From Moheibacter sediminis (GTDB taxonomy: Bacteria > Bacteroidota > Bacteroidia > Flavobacteriales > Weeksellaceae): 64,000 nucleotides of DNA. Location: assembly GCF_900176425.1 (NCBI RefSeq), contig NZ_FWXS01000002.1, forward strand, positions 186,001 to 250,000, written 5' to 3'. Within the stretch, counting starts at the first letter, position 1. Each line of letters begins with the position of its first letter. Of this stretch, positions 54,786 to 63,726 are shown piece by piece. A program made the position numbers and the translations under genes. The notes under the pieces are model-generated. The model was given only the letters and a program-made list of their open reading frames with translations. It was not told the DNA's origin and made no database searches.

Positions 54786-54896
54786 ATGAGTTACAGGACA
54801 TTTAATATAATCATCAAAACTGAAAATGATGAAAGTGATATAAAAGATTATTTATTGAATAATTTTAAGTTCTTTAATGTCAAAGCATTTTTTTGA
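54786..54896 (+). pseudogene. 5' fragment of the accessory gene, separated by a T7-run frameshift
   Basis: Frame from ATG 54786 reads MSYRTFNIIIKTENDESDIK and so on for 36 residues, ending VKAFF and a TGA at 54894-54896. Removing one T from the T7 run (54888-54894) joins it to the frame of the next gene, giving ...KAFF-EPFAGLICQ. Joined, the product is about 314 residues. The cause could be a sequencing error, a real frameshift or slipped-strand variation. Confidence 0.5.
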
Positions 54897-55731
54897 ACCT
54901 TTTGCCGGTTTGATTTGTCAAGCAAATGAAAATTGGAAAGATTATCCTTTTGATAAATTTCCTGATGAATATTTTAAAAATCAAATAGAGGTCGAAAATT
55001 ATTTTGGGGAAGCAATTCATGACAGAGTATCTGAATTATCAAGTAAATTTCCTGAAAAGGAAATAGCTTTTGTATATATAGATTGTTATGGAGGTCGCTG
55101 TACATCTGAGGGATATGTCATTAAAAATAAAGAAAAAATATTAGAGCAGGAATCTCATCATTCCGGGCATCAAATAATATTAAAACAAATCTATCCGGAT
55201 TATAACAGTTGGTTCTTTTACCCTTTTACAAGAACTTATTTTTCTGACAAAGGGGGCATAACCGGAGATCTCATCAACATTACTTTTCCGGCAGTTTGGA
55301 TGATGGTCAGTCAGGAATTTGGCAATGATAATGATTATACTTTACAGGCTGCTGAACATGAGATGTTTTTAGATTGCCCTAATAAATTTAACCTTTACTT
55401 CATGAAAATAAGTGATAGTTGGATAAAAATAATGGGAAGTATTGTATTTGATGATAAAGAAGTTTTTGAAAAAGTAAAATATATTATAGAAGATTTGTTT
55501 TTAGGAATGGAATATAATATTCAAATTGATAATTTCGAAAATGGTGATTCAATTGTTTTATCTACAATTGATGATACAAAAAATAAGGCAATAAAATCAA
55601 TAAGTTACCGCACAACAGCATTCAATACACAATCTTTTAATTTATCTGATACTGATTCTGGGAAAGCTAACTCAACTGTATATCCTGAGAATAACAAGAA
55701 GGGGTTTTGGAGTAAATTATTTGGAAAGTAA
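54877..55731 (+). CDS. Hypothetical protein, probably missing its N-terminus (accessory cluster 3 of 4)
   Basis: A 284-residue open frame with no signal peptide. Notable segments are YIDCYGGRCTSEGYVIKNK, NSWFFYPFTRTYFSDKGG and a charged C-terminal tail ending NNKKGFWSKLFGK. The YGGxCxxxGYV pattern resembles small proteins encoded near polymorphic toxin or immunity genes, but I cannot assign it. Its likely true start is ATG 54786 in another frame, joined through a T7 run at 54888-54894 (see adjacent entry). It is followed 21 bp later by a lipoprotein gene. Confidence 0.6.
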   Translation: MSKHFFEPFAGLICQANENWKDYPFDKFPDEYFKNQIEVENYFGEAIHDRVSELSSKFPEKEIAFVYIDCYGGRCTSEGYVIKNKEKILEQESHHSGHQIILKQIYPDYNSWFFYPFTRTYFSDKGGITGDLINITFPAVWMMVSQEFGNDNDYTLQAAEHEMFLDCPNKFNLYFMKISDSWIKIMGSIVFDDKEVFEKVKYIIEDLFLGMEYNIQIDNFENGDSIVLSTIDDTKNKAIKSISYRTTAFNTQSFNLSDTDSGKANSTVYPENNKKGFWSKLFGK

Positions 55732-55752
55732 AGTCTGTCAAATGAGTAAGTC

Positions 55753-56229
55753 ATGAAAAATCTATCCTTAATTACCTGCATTTTCTTTGTTCTCTCATGT
55801 CAAAATAGGAATCCAAATACTGATAGTGAAACTGTGCAGATAAAAAACAAATCGATTACAACTTCTGAAAATCTGACTAAGTTTAAAAGTCTTCTTGATG
55901 TAAATAATTTAGAGCCTAATAAAGTGAAGTTTCAATATGTGTTTATTGATAATTCGCAAGGTTTACTTCCAGGACCTTCTGATAGTTACATTTCTGCGAT
56001 TCTATATTATGACAGTTTGACGATTGATTCTTTGAATAAAAAAGTTGAAAAAAAAGAGTACGATAAGCAAATAACCGATTCACAGAGGTTTTTTATCAAA
56101 TGGTTTGATGAAAAAACATTAAATCAAACAAAGTTTCATCAGGATTCTTTAAAAGTTTATTATGATTTTTTGTTTAATACAAAGGGTAAATTAATCCTTT
56201 TTGAAAATATGATTTTGTATCGGGATTGA
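55753..56229 (+). CDS. Hypothetical lipoprotein (accessory cluster 4 of 4)
   Basis: A 158-residue lipoprotein: signal MKNLSLITCIFFVLSC with lipobox VLSC (Cys 16), then a charged domain with many Lys/Asp and the segment YVFIDNSQGLLPGPSDSYIS. Unrecognised. It closes the accessory group; the gap to the convergent outer-membrane protein gene is 34 bp. Confidence 0.6.
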   Translation: MKNLSLITCIFFVLSCQNRNPNTDSETVQIKNKSITTSENLTKFKSLLDVNNLEPNKVKFQYVFIDNSQGLLPGPSDSYISAILYYDSLTIDSLNKKVEKKEYDKQITDSQRFFIKWFDEKTLNQTKFHQDSLKVYYDFLFNTKGKLILFENMILYRD

Positions 56230-56263
56230 GGTTTTTAAATTAATCCAAACAAAATCTTAAAAA

Positions 56264-57157
56264 TTACTCCGCCTTTTCCTTTACCCTCAAACTAATACCT
56301 CCTGAAAAATACAATCCGCCTTTGAAAGAATTTTCTTCGGTCAATGGGATATTGTCAAAATCAGCATTTAGAAGATGGTATTTGCCCGGTAATGCATAAC
56401 CTGCCCTGACATTTAACCAAAAGTTTTTAGAGAATTGATAACCAATCGTCGGTGCAATTGTAATGTTTTGTGTGCTCAGGTAATTAGGAGAATTATCAGT
56501 AGAAAATCTGTCTATGTGAAATAATCCCGCTTCCAGGTTGACACTCAGACCATATTCAAACTTAGGCGAAGGCGTCATCATGAAATACGCAAAACTCGGA
56601 ATGATGGTATAAATACGCATATCTTCATTTTTATATTGGAGAATTGCCAATGGAACCACAAGGTTTTTGATGCCTTCATTGTTGTAACTTACGCCCAATC
56701 CATACATGAAGTCCGGATTGTTTTTGGCTGTGCGTACACCTAATAAATGGACGCTTGGAAAGAAATCTCTTTTTGATAATTTTTCTTCGAAATCGGTTCT
56801 CAGATTGATGCGTGGTGCCAAGATTGCTTCCCAGTTTTCAGTGATTTTATGACGAACGATGAACCCTAAACGGATGTCATTTAACTGTTCGGGCAAATAA
56901 TCTGCATTAGTCTCTTCGAAATTATAACTGGAAATTTTATAATTAAGGTTGGTATAAACTTTTGTATTTTCGCCGAGGTTAAATCCCGGCAAAATCACAT
57001 TGGCTTCTATCTGGCTGTAAACGGCGCTTCCCTCCATTTCCTTAAAGTCCCGAGACGGAAATAAATAATAGTTTACATAAACCGGATCATTGTCAGTTTG
57101 AGCAAGCAAAGGAACAATTGAAGTCAAAGTCAGCAGGGTGAGAATGAATTTATACAT
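56264..57157 (-). CDS. Outer-membrane beta-barrel protein (DUF6268-like)
   Basis: A 297-residue exported protein (signal peptide ending LLAQ) with about twelve beta-strand pairs (ENWEAILAPRINLRTDF, PDFMYGLGVSYNNEGIKN, FEYGLSVNLEAGLFHI) and a barrel-like C-terminus GGLYFSGGISLRVKEK. It belongs to the same DUF6268-like group as the gene at 26939-27919, with no extended identity between them. Function is unknown; members are often near transport or efflux genes. Confidence 0.8.
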   Translation of the reverse strand: MYKFILTLLTLTSIVPLLAQTDNDPVYVNYYLFPSRDFKEMEGSAVYSQIEANVILPGFNLGENTKVYTNLNYKISSYNFEETNADYLPEQLNDIRLGFIVRHKITENWEAILAPRINLRTDFEEKLSKRDFFPSVHLLGVRTAKNNPDFMYGLGVSYNNEGIKNLVVPLAILQYKNEDMRIYTIIPSFAYFMMTPSPKFEYGLSVNLEAGLFHIDRFSTDNSPNYLSTQNITIAPTIGYQFSKNFWLNVRAGYALPGKYHLLNADFDNIPLTEENSFKGGLYFSGGISLRVKEKAE

Positions 57158-57235
57158 TGTCTTTAGTTAGAAGTTTCAACGAAAATACCAAAAATCTTTC
57201 CATAATTTAGGTTTTCAATATAAATTGCGGAAATT

Positions 57236-57949
57236 ATGGAAATTAATAACAACTACAAATTGCTCATTGCAAGCACAAGCACCGTTCATGGAAGCGGTTA
57301 TCTGGAATATATAATAGATAATGCCGTAAGATTTTTAGGTGTAGATGAAATTATCTTTATTCCGTACGCACGTCCGTCAGGCGTTACATATGACGACTAT
57401 ACGGAAGCACCGCGAAAAGCCTTTTTTGCAAAAGGTATAAGAGTAAAAGGTTTACATGAATTTAATAACCCAAAAGAAGCTTTACTTAATGCAAAAGCAA
57501 TTTTTACCGGAGGCGGAAATACATTTTTATTGCTAAAAACTTTGTATGAATTGGATTTGATTTCGACGTTGCGTGAAGTTATAGGAAAAGGTATTCCGTA
57601 CATGGGAAGCAGCGCCGGAAGCAATATCACTGGATTGACCATCGGTACGACTAATGATATGCCGATTGTTTATCCGCCGAGTTTTGAGGCGTTGGAGTTT
57701 TTGCCGTTTAATCTGAACCCGCATTATCTCGACCCTGACCCTAATTCTACGCACAAAGGGGAAACCAGAGAAACGAGAATCAAGGAATTTCATAAGTTTA
57801 ATTCACAACCTGTTTTGGGACTTCGTGAAGGAAGCTGGTTAGAAGTTCAGAATGGAAATATCGAACTAAAAGGTAATTTGACCGCGAGGTTGTTTCAGCA
57901 GGGAAAAGAGGCGGTGGAAATTGAAAACGGTTTATTGATTATAGGTTGA
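57236..57949 (+). CDS. pepE: Dipeptidase E (alpha-aspartyl dipeptidase, family S51)
   Basis: A 237-residue cytoplasmic peptidase that releases N-terminal aspartate from dipeptides. The nucleophile elbow GSSAGSNITG (Ser near 125), the His in the LNPHYLDPDP block, and the GGGNTFLLLKTLYEL segment agree with peptidase E. Length matches the family. It is divergent from the 56.3 kb outer-membrane gene with 78 bp between starts. Confidence 0.92.
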   Translation: MEINNNYKLLIASTSTVHGSGYLEYIIDNAVRFLGVDEIIFIPYARPSGVTYDDYTEAPRKAFFAKGIRVKGLHEFNNPKEALLNAKAIFTGGGNTFLLLKTLYELDLISTLREVIGKGIPYMGSSAGSNITGLTIGTTNDMPIVYPPSFEALEFLPFNLNPHYLDPDPNSTHKGETRETRIKEFHKFNSQPVLGLREGSWLEVQNGNIELKGNLTARLFQQGKEAVEIENGLLIIG

Positions 57950-58057
57950 TGAGTATTTTTTAAGAATAATGGTTCAACAAATTTCTCAAAAATTTATGAA
58001 ATTCGAATTCTCTAGATGATTATTTTTGTTCTCAGTATGGCAACGAAACATTTCAGC

Positions 58058-59416
58058 ATGAAATCAATTATCATCACACTGCTCTTAATCAGCAGCTTTG
58101 CATTTTCACAAACAGAATCTTATACATTTCCCAGAATAAAATCCAGTATTACACTACCCATTTCTATTTCCGTAGATGAAATCAACAACCTCATTAACAA
58201 TTCCGTGAAAGGTGTTCTGTATGAAGACAAATCATTTACAGACAACAATAACGACCAGTTCAAAACCAAAGTAGAAAAAGACGGACACATCAAACTCACC
58301 TCCATCAAAGACAACCGTTTCCTTATCGAAGTTCCGCTGAAAATATGGGCCGAGAAAGGATATGGCGCGATGGGTAAATATGTGTACAACGATACCAATT
58401 TCAAAATCACAATGAAATTTATAACTTCCGTTGATTTGAAAAACAACTGGACTTTGGACACTAAAACAAAAACTTATGGATTTGAATGGGGAGTCAAACC
58501 AGTTCTCGATTATGGAAGTGTAAAAATTCCAATTGCTTCTTTAATTGAATCTACACTTATCGAACAGCAACAGAAATTTACTGCCGTAATCGACGATAAA
58601 ATCAAAGAAAGTTTCGACCTGAAACCTTATTTATTATTAGTTTGGAATCAATTTAATGCACCTCTTAATATTTCTCCCGAGTTCAAAACATGGCTCAAAC
58701 TCACACCCCAGACAGTTTACATGTCGCCTATTAAAATTTATGCAGATTTCATCAAAGGAACCGTAAGTTTAGATTTGTATTCCGAAACATTTATCGCGCA
58801 GATTCCTACGAATTCCGTTCCTCTTCAGACTTTTCCCAATTTCATTCTGAAAGAAACAATTCCTTCTGATTTTAATTTGAAAACCACGGCGAGTATTTCT
58901 TTTATTGAAGCGACCAATCTCGCAAAAGCACAATTTCTAAACAAAGAATTTGTACTCACAAGTGAAAAAAATAAAGTCAAAATCACAGACATAAAAGTTT
59001 ATTCCGAAAAACAACAAATAGTTATAGAAGCTCAAACAACGGGTGAGGTAACGGGAACTTCCATCATCAAAGGCATTCCGGTGTATGATGCGGTCAACCA
59101 TAAAATTGGTTTGAGCGAAATTGATTTCAAATTAAAAACCAAAAATCTTTTCCAAAAAGCAGTTGCTACTTTGTTCGAAGGGAAAATTAAAAGAATGATT
59201 GGCGAAGAATATGGCATTCCCATGCAGGAAATAGAAATTTCTTCCAAACAAAGCCTTGAAGACAGTTTCAATAAAGAATATTATCCCGGAATTTTTCTCA
59301 AAGGAAATGTTCTGGAGCTGAAACCTTCTGAAATACTTTTGTTTGATAATTATTTGACAGTTGTAATTGACACCAAAGCCAATTTGCAGATGAATGTTTC
59401 CGGATTAAATTTTTAA
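58058..59416 (+). CDS. Secreted DUF4403 family protein
   Basis: A 452-residue exported protein with signal peptide MKSIIITLLLISSFAFSQ. The open frame extends upstream to 58016 with a Met at 58037, but a TATTTTTG -7 box at 58021-58028 overlaps that extension, so ATG 58058 is preferred. The mature protein matches the DUF4403 plan: an N-terminal ITLPISISVDEINNLINNSV repeat-like unit, GFEWGVKPVLDYGSVKI, and a late repeat of the same fold. Such proteins resemble lipid-binding BPI/SMP-type folds; the function is not known. Confidence 0.82.
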   Translation: MKSIIITLLLISSFAFSQTESYTFPRIKSSITLPISISVDEINNLINNSVKGVLYEDKSFTDNNNDQFKTKVEKDGHIKLTSIKDNRFLIEVPLKIWAEKGYGAMGKYVYNDTNFKITMKFITSVDLKNNWTLDTKTKTYGFEWGVKPVLDYGSVKIPIASLIESTLIEQQQKFTAVIDDKIKESFDLKPYLLLVWNQFNAPLNISPEFKTWLKLTPQTVYMSPIKIYADFIKGTVSLDLYSETFIAQIPTNSVPLQTFPNFILKETIPSDFNLKTTASISFIEATNLAKAQFLNKEFVLTSEKNKVKITDIKVYSEKQQIVIEAQTTGEVTGTSIIKGIPVYDAVNHKIGLSEIDFKLKTKNLFQKAVATLFEGKIKRMIGEEYGIPMQEIEISSKQSLEDSFNKEYYPGIFLKGNVLELKPSEILLFDNYLTVVIDTKANLQMNVSGLNF

Positions 59417-59543
59417 TCTTCATTAAAGTCTAAGGGAATTATTATTGAATCAAATAACGCTAATTTTCAGATATTTACTTAAAACTTATAAAAATTCTTA
59501 AATAAATTTAAAGTAAAACCAAATTTCATACGTCTTATAAAGT

Positions 59544-60125
59544 ATGGAACGCATGGAATCCGTCATAATGTCCCAATCAGAAAAAGAAAATATCATTTCC
59601 AAGACCGTTGACAAGTATGATGGAAAGCTGATGGATTTCATTCGTCCCAAAGTCAGGAACTTAGAGGATGCCGAAGACATTTTGCAGGAAGTTTGGTACC
59701 AATTCAGCAATTTATCCAACATCTCAGACATTGTTAATATCAGCAGTTGGTTATTTTCAGTAACAAGAAATAAAATCACTGATAACTATAGGAAAAAACG
59801 AACTGAAAGCTTAGAAAATTTTACTTACGAAGACGAAGAAGGAAGCTTGCTCATTCAGGAATTTTTACTTGAAAATAATGATGAAAATCCGGAAGCAAAA
59901 TATTTTCAAGATGAAATCTGGAAAGAAATTTTCAATGCTTTGGATGAGCTTCCCGAAAAGCAAAAACAAGTTTATTTAGAAAATGAAATTGAAGGTAAAA
60001 CTTTACAAACAATAGCCGACGAACAAAACGAAAATGTAAAAACCATTATCAGCCGAAAACAGTATGCTGTAAAGCATTTGAGAATGAGGCTAAACCAACT
60101 TTATAACGATTTAAATAACAATTAA
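59544..60125 (+). CDS. ECF-type RNA polymerase sigma factor
   Basis: A 193-residue sigma-70-family factor with region 2 (LMDFIRPKVRNLEDAEDILQEVWYQF) and region 4 (LDELPEKQKQVYLENEIEGKTLQTIADEQNENVKTIISR), and no region 1 or 3. It starts transcription from a special promoter set. The partner downstream, 10 bp away, is a two-helix membrane protein that may hold it inactive. Several Met codons near the start (residues 1, 4 and 9) leave the exact start uncertain. Confidence 0.9.
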   Translation: MERMESVIMSQSEKENIISKTVDKYDGKLMDFIRPKVRNLEDAEDILQEVWYQFSNLSNISDIVNISSWLFSVTRNKITDNYRKKRTESLENFTYEDEEGSLLIQEFLLENNDENPEAKYFQDEIWKEIFNALDELPEKQKQVYLENEIEGKTLQTIADEQNENVKTIISRKQYAVKHLRMRLNQLYNDLNNN

Positions 60126-60135
60126 GAAAACAGTC

Positions 60136-60459
60136 ATGAAACATAAATTCAGAAACAAAAAATTCCTTTTTATTATACCATTTTTCATTCTTTTTGCACT
60201 AACAGGAATTGTGATGTGGCTTTGGAATTCGATTTTACCGGAAGTCGTAGGAGTGAAAGAAATCACTTACTGGCAGGCTATGGGAATCTTAGTTTTGAGT
60301 AAAATTTTATTCGGAGGATTCCATGGATTCAAGAAAAATAAAGATTTAAAAAGAGATCAGTTCTTCTCTAAAATTAGAAATATGTCACCCGAAGAAAGAG
60401 AAAAATTTAAAGAGAACTGGAAGAATAAATTCGCTAAAAACGTTTACTGCAAACATTAA
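60136..60459 (+). CDS. Two-helix membrane protein linked to the ECF sigma factor
   Basis: A 107-residue protein with a basic start (MKHKFRNKKF), two membrane helices (about 11-31, LFIIPFFILFALTGIVMWLW, and 44-62), and a charged cytoplasmic tail containing MSPEEREKFKENWKNKF. It is cotranscribed with the sigma factor gene (10 bp gap) and may act as its regulator or sensor. It lacks a recognisable zinc anti-sigma motif (HxxxCxxC), so this role is inference from position only. Confidence 0.65.
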   Translation: MKHKFRNKKFLFIIPFFILFALTGIVMWLWNSILPEVVGVKEITYWQAMGILVLSKILFGGFHGFKKNKDLKRDQFFSKIRNMSPEEREKFKENWKNKFAKNVYCKH

Positions 60460-60491
60460 AATTAGTTTTATATAAAATCTGACAACAATCA

Positions 60492-60523
60492 TTTGTTCAT
60501 GTTAAAATCGTGTTATACATTTG
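60492..60523 (+). promoter_or_regulatory. Consensus promoter of the TetR-TolC-RND efflux operon
   Basis: TTTG (60492-60495), exactly 20 nt, then TACATTTG (60516-60523). Transcription should begin near 60530, inside the inverted repeat described next. Confidence 0.85.
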
Positions 60524-60525
60524 CA

Positions 60526-60541
60526 TTGACAAAAATGTCAA
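60526..60541 (+). promoter_or_regulatory. Probable TetR operator overlapping the transcription start
   Basis: TTGACA-AAAA-TGTCAA: a perfect 6-bp inverted repeat with a 4-nt spacer, beginning 2 nt after the -7 box. Binding by the TetR protein encoded just downstream would block transcription. The geometry is typical of TetR-family operators; binding is inferred. Confidence 0.7.
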
Positions 60542-60573
60542 ACATTAAAGTTAAACATAAAGATTAAACGTAA

Positions 60574-61170
60574 ATGTCAGCACTTAAAAAAGATGAAGCA
60601 ACGGAAGAGTTGATAAGATCGACCGCCAAACGCTTGTTTTTTGTTGAAGGTAAATTCAATGCTACTACACAGGAAGTAGCAGATGCAGCGGGTGTCAACC
60701 GAACTTTGATTAATTATTATTTCCGTTCAAGAGACAATTTATTCAACTTGATTTTTGAAGATGCAATGCGTGCAGAAGAGGAACAAAGAGAAGCAATTTT
60801 ATTGTCAGAATTGCCATTCAAACAAAAAATTGAAAAATTTATTGAAGATTCACTTAAAATAGGGCAAGAATTCCCATATCTGGAAACTTACATCATAACA
60901 AGGATAAATGATGGTTGTTTTTATAAGGAAGAAGAAGACTGGGACAAATTTATGGCTCGTTTTTACAGAGAATTTGAAGAAGAAATGAAAAAAGGAACCA
61001 TCGAAAAGATGGAACCTATTCAGTTTATATTAAATATGGTATCCCTTATTTCTTTTCCTTTGGCTGCAAGGCCTTTGTTTCAATCGACAATGAAATTAAG
61101 CGATGAAGAATTTGATAAAATCATCAATGAAAGAAAAGATATTATAATGAAAGTATTGTTTAAAAATTAA
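60574..61170 (+). CDS. TetR/AcrR-family transcriptional repressor
   Basis: A 198-residue repressor. The N-terminal HTH (about residues 10-60) has the motif FNATTQEVADAAGVNRTLINYYFRS. The rest is the helical ligand pocket (MRAEEEQREAILLS, and so on). It starts the efflux operon, 6 bp ahead of the TolC gene and 33 nt downstream of a probable operator, so it most likely represses its own operon until an efflux substrate binds. The ligand is unknown. Confidence 0.93.
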   Translation: MSALKKDEATEELIRSTAKRLFFVEGKFNATTQEVADAAGVNRTLINYYFRSRDNLFNLIFEDAMRAEEEQREAILLSELPFKQKIEKFIEDSLKIGQEFPYLETYIITRINDGCFYKEEEDWDKFMARFYREFEEEMKKGTIEKMEPIQFILNMVSLISFPLAARPLFQSTMKLSDEEFDKIINERKDIIMKVLFKN

Positions 61171-61176
61171 TAGATA

Positions 61177-62535
61177 ATGAAGAATATATTGAAAATTAAT
61201 CTGCTGGCTTTGCTCTTTTCAGCAACGGTTTTTGCTCAGGAAAAGCAGACAATCACATTGAAAGATGCGGTTGAGTATGCTTTGCAAAATAAAGCCGAAG
61301 CCAAAAAAGCAAAGCTTGCAATCGAAAATAGTGAATACCAGATACAGGAAGCACGTGCAGGAGCTTTGCCTAATTTAAGTGCAAATGGTTCTATTACTTA
61401 CAATCCTATTTTACAGGAAACTGCAATTCCGGCTGATGGATTTCCAGGAATGCCACCATCAGATGAACCATTTCTCATTTTAGCAATGGGACAAAAATGG
61501 AATTCAGTTGCAGGAGCGACTTTGACGCAAAATATTTTTGACCAGACCGTTTTCACGGGTTTGAAAGCGGCTAAAACAACACGTGAATTTTATCAAATCA
61601 ATGCGCAATTGACAGAAGAACAAGTAATCGAGCGTGTTGCAACTGCTTACTACAATGTTTTCGTTCAGAAAGAGCAATTGGAAACCATTGACAGCAGCTA
61701 TGTTAACATTGAAAAGACAAGAAATGTAATCAAAAGTTTGTTTGATAATGGATTGGCGCGCGAAATTGATTTAGACAGAGTAGAAGTTCAGTTAACTAAC
61801 ATCAAAACGCAGCGTCAGCAACTGGTAAATGCAGTTCAGCTTCAGGAAAATTCTTTGAAATTTTACATGGGAATGCCAATTGCGCAACCAATTGAATTAG
61901 CAGATCAGGATTTTACAGTAGAACAAATGTTATTGGCTGATGAAATTGATGTGGAAGGACGTACCGAAATGAAAGTTTTGAAAAAACAGGAAGAACTTTT
62001 AGGATTACAGAAAGAAGCACGTAAAGCTGCTTATTATCCAACTTTATCTTTGTCTGCGAGTTACAATTACATGGGACAAGGAGCAAAATTCCCAATCGGA
62101 GCAGGGTTGGAAGATGGCATTTATTGGTCTGATTTTTCTTCAATTGGATTAAATCTTAAAATCCCAATTTTCAACGGATTTGCAACCAAAGCAAGAGTTA
62201 GCATGGCAGATATCGAGATCAGAGAATTACAGGAAGATATCATCGATACAAAACTCGGATTGGATTTGGAATACCAAAATGCTAAATCTCAGATTGAAAA
62301 CAACTACATCGCAATCGAAAACCAGCAGCAAAATGTTGATTTGGCACAGAAAGTTGTAAACAATACACAAAGTAATTACCAGCTTGGATTGGCAACTTTG
62401 ACCGATTTATTAGAAGCTCAAAATACATTGGTAGATGCCCGAAATAATTATTCAAACGCTGTTCTACAATATAAACTAGCTGAAGTTCAGTTATTAAAAT
62501 CAAAAGGAGAATTAAAAACATTAACTCAACAATAA
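61177..62535 (+). CDS. TolC-family outer-membrane efflux channel
   Basis: A 452-residue outer-membrane factor: signal peptide ending VFAQ, two OEP repeats (residues about 25-215 and 240-440) with long helices (VEYALQNKAEAKKAKLAIEN, VDLAQKVVNNTQSNYQLGLATL) and beta segments that form the barrel (YPTLSLSASYNYMGQG). It would join the adaptor and pump encoded next to form a complete tripartite efflux path. The gap to the adaptor is 32 bp. Confidence 0.94.
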   Translation: MKNILKINLLALLFSATVFAQEKQTITLKDAVEYALQNKAEAKKAKLAIENSEYQIQEARAGALPNLSANGSITYNPILQETAIPADGFPGMPPSDEPFLILAMGQKWNSVAGATLTQNIFDQTVFTGLKAAKTTREFYQINAQLTEEQVIERVATAYYNVFVQKEQLETIDSSYVNIEKTRNVIKSLFDNGLAREIDLDRVEVQLTNIKTQRQQLVNAVQLQENSLKFYMGMPIAQPIELADQDFTVEQMLLADEIDVEGRTEMKVLKKQEELLGLQKEARKAAYYPTLSLSASYNYMGQGAKFPIGAGLEDGIYWSDFSSIGLNLKIPIFNGFATKARVSMADIEIRELQEDIIDTKLGLDLEYQNAKSQIENNYIAIENQQQNVDLAQKVVNNTQSNYQLGLATLTDLLEAQNTLVDARNNYSNAVLQYKLAEVQLLKSKGELKTLTQQ

Positions 62536-62567
62536 AATATATACATCAAAACAATTAAATAAAGATT

Positions 62568-63644
62568 ATGAAAATTGTAAGAATTATACTCACTGTAGTC
62601 ATCGTCGGAGCGCTCTTGGTTTGGGGTGGAATGACACTTGTAAATAATAAGAAAAAATCTGAAGAAGAAACAAAAATCGTAGCTCAGGTAAACGAAAGTG
62701 TTGCGGTAAACGTAGCAAAAGTCCAGTTCGAAAACATGAATGTAGATTATGTTGCCAACGGAACTTTCGAACCATTTCAGGAAATGAAATTCCCTTCTGA
62801 AGTTTCAGGGAAAGTATTGAAAGTTTTCGTTGATGAAGGAAGTTATGTGCGTGTCGGACAAACTCTGGCGGTGATTCGCGGTGATTCTCAGTCCATCGAT
62901 TTAACTGCTGCTCAGGCTGCTTACCAAAATGCGATTACAGATAATCAACGTTATGAAAACGCTTTGAAAACAGGCGGTGTAACACAACAACAAGTTGATC
63001 AATCTAGATTACAATTGAAAAATGCAAAAGCACAATTAGATCAATCAAGACTTAAAGTAGGCGATATGAACATTCGCGCAACCATCAGCGGTGTTGTAAA
63101 TTCAAGATTGATCGAGCCTGGTTCATATGTAAATCCGGGTACAGAAATGTTTGAAATCGTAAATGTTTCAAGCTTGAAATTAAGAGCAGAAGTAAATGAA
63201 AACCAGATTGTAAACTTAAAAGTCGGTGACAATATCAAAGTAACTGCAAGTGTTTTTCCAGGAAAAGAATTCGCGGGAAAAGTAACTTTCATTGCTCCAA
63301 AAGCAAGCTCATCTTTGAATTTCCCTGTTGAAATTCAGGTTTCAAACAGTGCAGGAAATGAATTAAAAGCAGGTATGTACGGAACAGCAATTTTCTCTCA
63401 ATCAAAAGACGAAATTACATCCAAACCGGCTTTAGTTGTTCCAAGACAAGCATTTGTTGGAGGCTTAAACAGCAATCAGGTTTTTGTAGTGAAAGACAGC
63501 ATTGTTAAATTAACGACAATTACATCAGGAAGAAATTTCGGTGATAAAATTGAAGTTCTTAGCGGATTAAATGACGGCGAAACGGTCGTTACGAGCGGGC
63601 AGGTCAATTTAGCCGACGGATCAAAAGTGTCAATCATTAAATAG
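62568..63644 (+). CDS. RND efflux periplasmic adaptor (membrane fusion protein)
   Basis: A 358-residue adaptor with an N-terminal hydrophobic anchor (residues 4-24, IILTVVIVGALLVWGGMTLV). Lipoyl halves FPSEVSGKVLKVFVDEGSYV and MNIRATISGVVNSRLIEPGS flank a short hairpin (residues about 100-165), followed by a beta-barrel and a membrane-proximal domain ending QVNLADGSKVSI. It links the inner-membrane RND pump with the TolC protein. An 82-bp gap with short tandem repeats lies before the pump gene. Confidence 0.94.
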   Translation: MKIVRIILTVVIVGALLVWGGMTLVNNKKKSEEETKIVAQVNESVAVNVAKVQFENMNVDYVANGTFEPFQEMKFPSEVSGKVLKVFVDEGSYVRVGQTLAVIRGDSQSIDLTAAQAAYQNAITDNQRYENALKTGGVTQQQVDQSRLQLKNAKAQLDQSRLKVGDMNIRATISGVVNSRLIEPGSYVNPGTEMFEIVNVSSLKLRAEVNENQIVNLKVGDNIKVTASVFPGKEFAGKVTFIAPKASSSLNFPVEIQVSNSAGNELKAGMYGTAIFSQSKDEITSKPALVVPRQAFVGGLNSNQVFVVKDSIVKLTTITSGRNFGDKIEVLSGLNDGETVVTSGQVNLADGSKVSIIK

Positions 63645-63681
63645 ATTTTAGAAGCAAGACACTAGACACAAGAAAAAAGAG

Positions 63682-63716
63682 TCTAATGTTTAAAATCTAA
63701 TGTCTAAAATCTAAAA
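63682..63716 (+). repeat. 14-bp tandem repeat in the adaptor-pump gap
   Basis: TCTAATGTTTAAAA (63682-63695), TCTAATGTCTAAAA (63696-63709) and a half-unit TCTAAAA (63710-63716). The array is short and AT-rich and lies in the only sizeable gap of the efflux operon, directly before the RND pump gene. A role in mRNA spacing or slippage is possible but unsupported. Confidence 0.6.
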
Positions 63717-63726
63717 TAAATTAAGA

